Shown here piece after piece: positions 62,901 through 64,000 of a DNA stretch of 64,000 bases. Within the stretch, counting starts at the first letter, position 1; each line of letters opens with the position of its first letter. A program made the translations under genes and the position numbers. The notes below the pieces were generated by a model, which searched no databases, was not told the origin of the DNA, and was given only the letters and a program-made list of their open reading frames with translations. Origin of the DNA: Tretioscincus oriximinensis (Eukaryota > Chordata > Lepidosauria > Squamata > Gymnophthalmidae); NCBI GenBank assembly GCA_022410635.1, contig JAJVDF010000251.1:245437-309436 (forward strand), given 5' to 3'.

Positions 62901-63300
62901 TTAAAAAACTGTGACCATTATACACGCTGAGGGATATTACTTCTGCATCCTTGATTTGATCTGAGTTAGTGAGGAAATAAGCTTCTTTTCCATTCTAAAG
63001 TTCAGACATATAAAAAAGGAATGAAGCTCTTGGAAATGCTTACATACCTGTTGAGGGAGAGAGGGAGGAAAAAAATAATTTTTTATTAGTACCGTGAAGT
63101 ATTAGTACCAAGTCTGGATTTTCACAAGCATTTCTGACCAAAGCTGTGTTCTTTGGAAGACTGTCATGTGATGGCAAGGAAAACTCTGAAACTTCAGTGT
63201 CTATCCCTGTGTGTTGAAATTCATCTTCATTTTCTCTTTCAGTTGTGTCAACTAGGAAATTTTTCCATTCATATTGCTCTGCGTAACCTCCGTCCTGCTG
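23905..63300 (+). CDS. TECR: TECR, trans-2,3-enoyl-CoA reductase, exons 1-10 (3' end off window)
   Basis: Encodes the ER membrane enzyme that reduces trans-2-enoyl-CoA to saturated acyl-CoA with NADPH, the fourth and last step of very-long-chain fatty acid elongation; it also acts in sphingosine-1-phosphate breakdown (established for the family, yeast Tsc13). Exons: 23905-23919, 41845-41895, 54546-54597, 56242-56286, 56755-56858, 56969-57084, 57760-57865, 58184-58256, 59922-59965, 63243-63300. All junctions are GT-AG, and phases join without a stop for 221 complete codons. Residues 1-80 are the ubiquitin-like N-terminal domain; membrane spans begin at about residue 90. Mammalian TECR has 308 residues, so about 87 remain beyond 64000. 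Vertebrate TECR rather than TECRL, because of [11 protein letters not shown] and DLGAQISWV. Confidence 0.96.
24610..24971. repeat. Long inverted repeat (foldback element)
   Basis: The arm at 24610-24691 (tgcttcagtccaaagaaata ... gcaagtgta) is matched inverted at 24896-24971 with few differences and a small length change. The spacer contains ccattcggtggaaacgcatc near 24853, a motif I associate with foldback repeats in other vertebrates (from memory, not checked). Confidence 0.8.
25112..25527 (-). mobile_element. CR1 LINE 3' end
   Basis: Minus-strand copy of the CR1 end also found at 43566-44057 and 51170-51850. The left edge is the 3' terminus (aagaacataagaagagcc); the right edge encodes the last part of ORF2. 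A 19-bp tandem duplication (agaggcccaccagatgcac) lies at 25180-25216. Confidence 0.85.
26633..26890 (+). mobile_element. tRNA-derived SINE (type A), complete
   Basis: Head with gttagagtgttggactcgc (A-box like) and ctggttcgattcccc (B-box) at about 26645-26692, body with tgggtgaccttgggccagtc and tgtctgttgtggag, tail ggcgggatataagtacaaat then (AATA)n to 26890. This is the best copy of the family in the window. Confidence 0.85.
26891..26995 (+). mobile_element. tRNA-derived SINE (type A), partial, in tandem
   Basis: Directly after the A-rich tail of the previous copy the head restarts (gagtgttggactcttatctg), continues through gctgggtgactttgggcc and breaks off before the tail. Head-to-tail arrangement. 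Confidence 0.78.
27057..27297. repeat. Polypyrimidine microsatellite
   Basis: Begins with about three 15-bp units (ttcttcttgtcattg), then about 170 bp of pure TTC/TCC variants, and ends in (ATT)n. One strand is uninterrupted pyrimidine from about 27115 to 27276. All reading frames across it give only Ser/Leu/Lys runs and are artefacts. Confidence 0.95.
27987..28211 (+). repeat. Direct duplication, copy 1
   Basis: Shares catttgacatttctac, agtcacaaat, aaacaaataaatga and cttcagccttg in the same order with 28806-29040, about 820-830 bp away. Similarity is imperfect throughout, so the duplication is old, or both are copies of an unrecognised repeat. Confidence 0.7.
28806..29040 (+). repeat. Direct duplication, copy 2
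   Basis: Counterpart of 27987-28211. Weaker resemblance continues downstream (tgccagcttgctggtgg here, caccagcttatggaagg in copy 1), suggesting that the duplicated unit extended to about 29180. Confidence 0.68.
32066..33186. mobile_element. hAT transposon, 1.12 kb, with exact 8-bp duplication
   Basis: Flanked by cttagact at 32058-32065 and 33187-33194, exact. Ends cagggtggat and atccaccctg are perfect 10-bp inverted repeats. Next to the left end are several gatttaaatca palindromic units, mirrored by aatccgatttaaat units at the right end; these look like subterminal transposase-binding repeats. The interior has an open minus-strand frame (32740-32982, 80 residues) with no domain I recognise. 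Non-autonomous or a deletion derivative. One ambiguous base at 32171. Confidence 0.9.
34085..34196 (+). repeat. Fragment of unclassified dispersed repeat
   Basis: Contains ggaatataatctgaagcaag followed by acccagtgcagaaagagcc. Similar wording occurs at 18345-18386 and 640-715. The family is not identified; the recurrence is what marks it as a repeat. Confidence 0.5.
36761..36925. repeat. Foldback copy of a short interspersed repeat
   Basis: gtagctgtgttagtctgggg leads into an arm at 36811-36853 (tttagagac ... aagctttcatag) that returns inverted at 36885-36922 (ctacgaatgctcatg ... tttttagtctct) around gaagaagtagacttg. One-arm copies lie at 6131-6205, about 52680-52755 and about 57975-58010. The gtgttagtctg head is a common vertebrate repeat motif; the name is not known to me. 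Confidence 0.6.
41728..41844 (+). CDS. TECR: Possible alternative TECR first exon, 39-residue N-terminus
   Basis: ATG 41728 (context gacATGg, good at -3 and +4) opens 39 codons, starting [18 protein letters not shown], that run in frame straight into exon 2 at 41845. An in-frame TGA is only two codons upstream (41719-41721), so the frame really starts here. The stretch contains a basic segment ([10 protein letters not shown]) before the ubiquitin-like domain; the paralogue TECRL also has a longer N-terminus at this point. Its last codons (gttcttttttttgag) double as the polypyrimidine tract and AG of the intron 1 acceptor. If used, transcription would start within intron 1 and skip exon 1. Could be chance; no promoter is seen. 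Confidence 0.5.
41845..41895 (+). CDS. TECR: TECR exon 2
   Basis: 17 codons, [17 protein letters not shown], residues 6-22, the first strand-loop-strand of the ubiquitin-like domain. Acceptor ttcttttttttgag, donor aag|gtaaga. Phase 0 at both ends. Confidence 0.95.
43119..43400. mobile_element. Possible hAT-like element
   Basis: The start cagggatggagaaaggcctg followed by atccatgggcc resembles the left end of the hAT-like element at 8982. The right end and duplication could not be located, so the end coordinate is a guess. Confidence 0.35.
43566..44057 (+). mobile_element. CR1 LINE 3' end
   Basis: Begins in the last part of CR1 ORF2 (cttcagcttcgaaagacaag), continues through the conserved ggaatttacttccagaagag and ctggatgctgcctccgggatg, and ends in cttcttatgttcttat. 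5'-truncated. Confidence 0.88.
44332..44526. repeat. Polypurine stretch
   Basis: About 195 bp almost entirely A and G with GGAA, GAAA and GGAT variants; no coding potential. Confidence 0.8.
45205..45297 (+). mobile_element. SINE (type A) 3' end only
   Basis: tgtgctatggttggctgccc then gagaccttaggttatggggc and gggatacaagtacaaa then (AATA)n/(AAT)n, the last 90 bp of the type A SINE at 26633. 5'-truncated. Confidence 0.8.
47702..48003 (+). mobile_element. tRNA-derived SINE (type B), complete
   Basis: Flanked by the exact 9-mer ctagacagg at 47693-47701 and 48003-48011. The head cacggatagctcagtcgctt and B-box ggtttcgaagccc, the body and the tail gtataagaacccagttcttc match the copy at 22689-22985 closely, so both are probably recent. 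Confidence 0.9.
48012..48158. repeat. Polypurine stretch
   Basis: Purine-rich run (ggagggcaggggaggatgga and similar) directly downstream of the SINE; low complexity. The long minus-strand open frame here is a product of this composition. Confidence 0.75.
51170..51850 (+). mobile_element. CR1 LINE 3' end with ORF2 C-terminus
   Basis: Longest CR1 end inside the introns. Encodes the ORF2 C-terminal segment (VRPHLQYC, then [20 protein letters not shown], and [16 protein letters not shown], 51190-51400), with a Trp codon turned into TAG near 51228. Then comes the 3' UTR up to cttcttatgttctta. 5'-truncated, inactive. Confidence 0.9.
52325..52535 (-). mobile_element. CR1 LINE 3' fragment
   Basis: Minus-strand piece matching the middle of the CR1 3' end (cagaggcccaccagatgc-like start, ctgttgctccatcccggtgg, ataaacctgcc). 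Lacks the extreme terminus. Confidence 0.8.
52670..52755. repeat. Short interspersed repeat fragment
   Basis: catctgaagaagtaggcttg followed by aaagctcaggctgcctctttttcttgtcattctc matches one arm of the repeat at 36811-36922. Confidence 0.5.
53868..54255 (+). mobile_element. CR1 LINE 3' end, degraded
   Basis: Recognisable by aaccttgaaagacagtaatc, gaagtgtgtaaaatcatgc, gcaatttacttccagaagag and tacctccgggatggaac, but with more differences from the other copies, hence older. Confidence 0.75.
54546..54597 (+). CDS. TECR: TECR exon 3
   Basis: Residues 23-39 ([17 protein letters not shown]) plus the first base of codon 40. Completes the helix of the ubiquitin-like domain. Acceptor tttttaag, a weak one since purines interrupt the tract; donor ccc|gtaagt. 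Confidence 0.94.
54598..56241 (+). other. TECR: TECR intron 3
   Basis: 1.64 kb, mostly occupied by the Tc1-type fossil; the remainder is unclassified AT-rich sequence. Confidence 0.85.
54790..55725 (-). pseudogene. Tc1/mariner-type transposase fossil
   Basis: Read on the minus strand, about 55010 down to 54840 gives [19 protein letters not shown] and [19 protein letters not shown], the Tc1 transposase region with the second catalytic Asp (the W-x-DETK motif). The frame is interrupted by stops. Further homology on both sides is degraded; phrases such as ggggtactatagtttttgtc (about 55493) look like a Tc1-type terminus, so the range is approximate. Lies entirely within TECR intron 3. Confidence 0.7.
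56242..56286 (+). CDS. TECR: TECR exon 4
   Basis: Completes His40 and encodes [14 protein letters not shown] (41-54), then the first base of Lys55. Acceptor tgtctttccag, donor cta|gtaagt. Part of the ubiquitin-like domain. Confidence 0.95.
56287..56754 (+). other. TECR: TECR intron 4
   Basis: 468 bp, nothing recognised; a clear acceptor ttctatttttccag at its end. Confidence 0.8.
56755..56858 (+). CDS. TECR: TECR exon 5
   Basis: Completes Lys55, residues 56-89 ([19 protein letters not shown], then [14 protein letters not shown]). End of the ubiquitin-like domain and start of the linker to the first membrane span. Donor act|gtgagt. Next intron is only 110 bp. Confidence 0.96.
56969..57084 (+). 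CDS. TECR: TECR exon 6
   Basis: Residues 90-127 plus two bases. Begins [18 protein letters not shown], a hydrophobic membrane segment, then [15 protein letters not shown], a polar loop. Acceptor tttttctcctag, donor aca|gtaagt. Confidence 0.96.
57085..57759 (+). other. TECR: TECR intron 6
   Basis: 675 bp without recognised repeat. Confidence 0.8.
57760..57865 (+). CDS. TECR: TECR exon 7
   Basis: Completes His128, residues 129-163 ([19 protein letters not shown], then [16 protein letters not shown]). This segment matches the conserved early core of the steroid 5-alpha-reductase-like domain. Acceptor ctgcccag, donor aag|gtgagt. Confidence 0.97.
57866..58183 (+). other. TECR: TECR intron 7
   Basis: 318 bp. 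Contains a fragment (gcatgaactttcacagactg followed by agtctacttcatcag, about 57970-58004) of the short repeat described at 36761. Confidence 0.7.
58184..58256 (+). CDS. TECR: TECR exon 8
   Basis: Residues 164-187 ([20 protein letters not shown], then YTPP) plus one base of codon 188. A membrane-embedded segment followed by the highly conserved [11 protein letters not shown]. Acceptor tttctttctccag, donor ctg|gtaagc. Confidence 0.97.
58257..59921 (+). other. TECR: TECR intron 8
   Basis: 1.67 kb with the 74-bp Tc1-like element at 58444 and an (ATT)n/(GTT)n run near 59780-59820; otherwise nothing recognised. Confidence 0.8.
58444..58517. mobile_element. Tc1-like miniature element, 74 bp
   Basis: Bounded by TA at 58442-58443 and 58518-58519. 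Both ends read ctgctcaaaacaattaag inwards from the edge (24 identical inverted bases), leaving only about 25 bp of centre. The actgctcaaaa terminus is typical of certain fish and reptile Tc1 families (recalled, not checked). Confidence 0.88.
59922..59965 (+). CDS. TECR: TECR exon 9
   Basis: Completes Ala188, residues 189-202 ([14 protein letters not shown]). Acceptor cttttcttcag, donor ctg|gtaagc. Leads into a membrane segment continued in exon 10. Confidence 0.95.
60935..61006 (+). mobile_element. L2-like LINE 3' terminus
   Basis: taactgccctgagacttccg followed by ggtatagaaatgtaaataaataaa. It is the same 3' end as the minus-strand fragment at 5683-5750. Only the last 70 bp are left. Confidence 0.65.
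61295..62885 (+). mobile_element. tRNA-derived SINE (type B), split by an L1
   Basis: Left piece 61295-61320 (ggcacgaatggctcagttcc) is the head; right piece about 62628-62885 resumes with cacctgggaga and caagtttcgaagccctgtg (B-box) and ends gtataaaaactcgattcttc. More diverged than the copies at 22.7 and 47.7 kb, so older. Confidence 0.8.
61321..62627 (+). mobile_element. L1 LINE, 5'-truncated, inside a SINE
   Basis: Starts at the end of the endonuclease domain ([11 protein letters not shown], about 61352), then [11 protein letters not shown] and SAPGPGGL (about 61660-61730; usual PGPDG), [27 protein letters not shown] (about 62065) and an intact LYADDA at 62378-62395. ORF2 stops soon after, and a shortened 3' UTR ends in caataaaaatttattc and an A-rich tail, so the ORF2 C-terminus is deleted. 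Several stops and frameshifts. Same 3' end as the antisense copy in the provirus. Confidence 0.85.
63243..63300 (+). CDS. TECR: TECR exon 10
   Basis: Residues 203-221 ([19 protein letters not shown]) and one base of codon 222. Acceptor ttctctttcag, donor ctg|gtgagt at 63301. Later exons with the NADPH-side C-terminal half are outside the window. Confidence 0.96.
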
Positions 63301-63404
63301 GTGAGTACAAAATATAGTCTTGTGTGCAGGGTCCTATGGCTAAAGTGGAAGGCAGGCTGACAGGTTGATCAGGGCCAAAAGCTTATCAGAGTGAAGGAAA
63401 AGCC

Positions 63405-63477
63405 AGTTTGATTTAATGGTTAGAGTGCTGGACTTATATCTGATAGTCTCCCGGTTCAATTCCACAGTGCTCCATGA
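63405..63477 (+). mobile_element. SINE (type A) head, cut off by CR1
   Basis: ttaatggttagagtgctgga and cccggttcaattccacagtg (B-box) and then tccatga, the first 70 bp of the type A SINE. It breaks exactly where a CR1 begins; the rest of the SINE may lie beyond the window. Confidence 0.75.
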
Positions 63478-64000
63478 AGGTGGAACGAAGAAAACCAATG
63501 GGATACAGAAATCCCAGGTTACAAACTATACAGAAAAGATAGGAAAGGGAGACCTGGTGGTGGTGTAGCTTTGTATGTTAAAGAAGAGGTTGAATCCTAC
63601 GAATTGGAATTTCCAGGTAAAACAGACCCATCAACAGAAGCGCTATGGATAGCATTATCAGGTCAGAAAACAAGTCTAATATTGGGAGTATGCTACCGGC
63701 CTCCTAAACAAACACCTGAAAGCGATACTCATTTGGAACATCAGGTCATTGAAGCTTCCAAAAAGGGAAGAGTAGTAATAATGGGAGACTTCAACTATCC
63801 ACACATTGATTGGGCATTCTTAGACATGCTAACTGATTGTTTCCTAGAGCAGGTGGTTTTAGAACCAACCAGGGGAAAGGGAATCCTGGATTTAGTCCTA
63901 AGTAATGAACAGGACCTGATACAAGATGTGACTGTAACTGATCCCATAGGAAACAGTGACCACAATACGATAACTTTCAACCTGAATGTGGACAGAAAGT
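63478..64000 (+). mobile_element. CR1 LINE, endonuclease region, open to window end
   Basis: An uninterrupted 174-codon frame (TGA at 63475-63477, open to 64000) encodes a CR1-group apurinic endonuclease: GRPGGGVALYVK, then LGVCYRPPKQ, VVIMGDFNYPHIDW (catalytic Asp/Asn), GILDLVLSNEQ and GNSDHNTI (the SDH catalytic His). No stop or frameshift in 523 bp, so this copy is young or conserved. The first part of the domain (with the catalytic Glu) is missing, because the element is 5'-truncated. It sits in TECR intron 10, plus strand. Confidence 0.88.

Larger units (their letters stand above)
59966..63242 (+). other. TECR: TECR intron 9
   Basis: 3.3 kb. Contains an L2-like 3' end, a type B SINE interrupted by an L1, and a C10+ run near 60208-60219. 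The remainder is unclassified. Confidence 0.8.

Noticed and set aside
23905..63300. Identification as TECRL instead of TECR
   Set aside because: The exon 2, 5, 7 and 8 peptides match TECR-specific wording; TECRL differs at many of these positions and lacks the MKxYE start.

Overview
This is a stretch of vertebrate nuclear genome, most likely from a squamate reptile. The basis is one clearly vertebrate, intron-rich gene (TECR) in a background of CR1, L2-like and L1/Tx1-like LINEs, tRNA-derived SINEs of a lizard (Sauria-like) kind, hAT and Tc1/mariner miniature elements and an endogenous retrovirus. Species assignment is inference. There are no bacterial-type genes, CRISPR arrays or operons.

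Layout. Positions 1-23.5 kb are upstream intergenic DNA filled with mobile elements. A near full-length but dead L1/Tx1-type LINE lies at 754-5629, bounded by an exact 12-bp target duplication. An L2-like 3' end (5683-6130, minus) follows. Two copies of one TA-flanked foldback MITE (7108-7302, 8632-8827) bracket a GC-rich inverted-repeat block (8135-8512). A hAT-like element sits at 8982-9286. A 7.2-kb provirus occupies 10928-18096, with two LTRs, a tRNA-Trp-type primer binding site, broken gag, two leftover pieces of pol, and env split by an antisense L1 fragment. Several hAT elements and nested SINEs lie between 19.6 and 23 kb.

From 23.6 kb onward the window is TECR (trans-2,3-enoyl-CoA reductase, the last step of very-long-chain fatty acid elongation in the ER), on the plus strand. 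A TATA-less, CCAAT-rich promoter (23.58-23.90 kb) leads into exon 1 at 23905. Exons 2-10 lie at 41845, 54546, 56242, 56755, 56969, 57760, 58184, 59922 and 63243. They give 221 complete codons with GT-AG junctions and consistent phases throughout. The last part of the gene, carrying the C-terminal half of the reductase domain, is beyond the right edge. The two large introns (17.9 and 12.7 kb) hold most of the repeats. An ATG-initiated frame at 41728 runs without a stop into exon 2 and predicts an alternative 39-residue N-terminus.

The rest of the intronic DNA holds CR1 3' ends (25.1, 43.6, 51.2, 52.3 and 53.9 kb), a 1.12-kb hAT element with perfect 8-bp target duplications (32066-33186), a Tc1-like transposase fossil (54.8-55.7 kb), a 74-bp Tc1-like mini-element (58444), nested SINE/LINE insertions (61.3-62.9 kb and 63.4-64.0 kb), a 240-bp polypyrimidine tract (27.06 kb), an internal direct duplication (28.0/28.8 kb) and a long inverted repeat (24.61-24.97 kb). 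I found no previously undescribed gene system. The most interesting items are the possible alternative TECR first exon, the pol-deleted env-bearing provirus, and several nested or foldback elements that would give relative dates.
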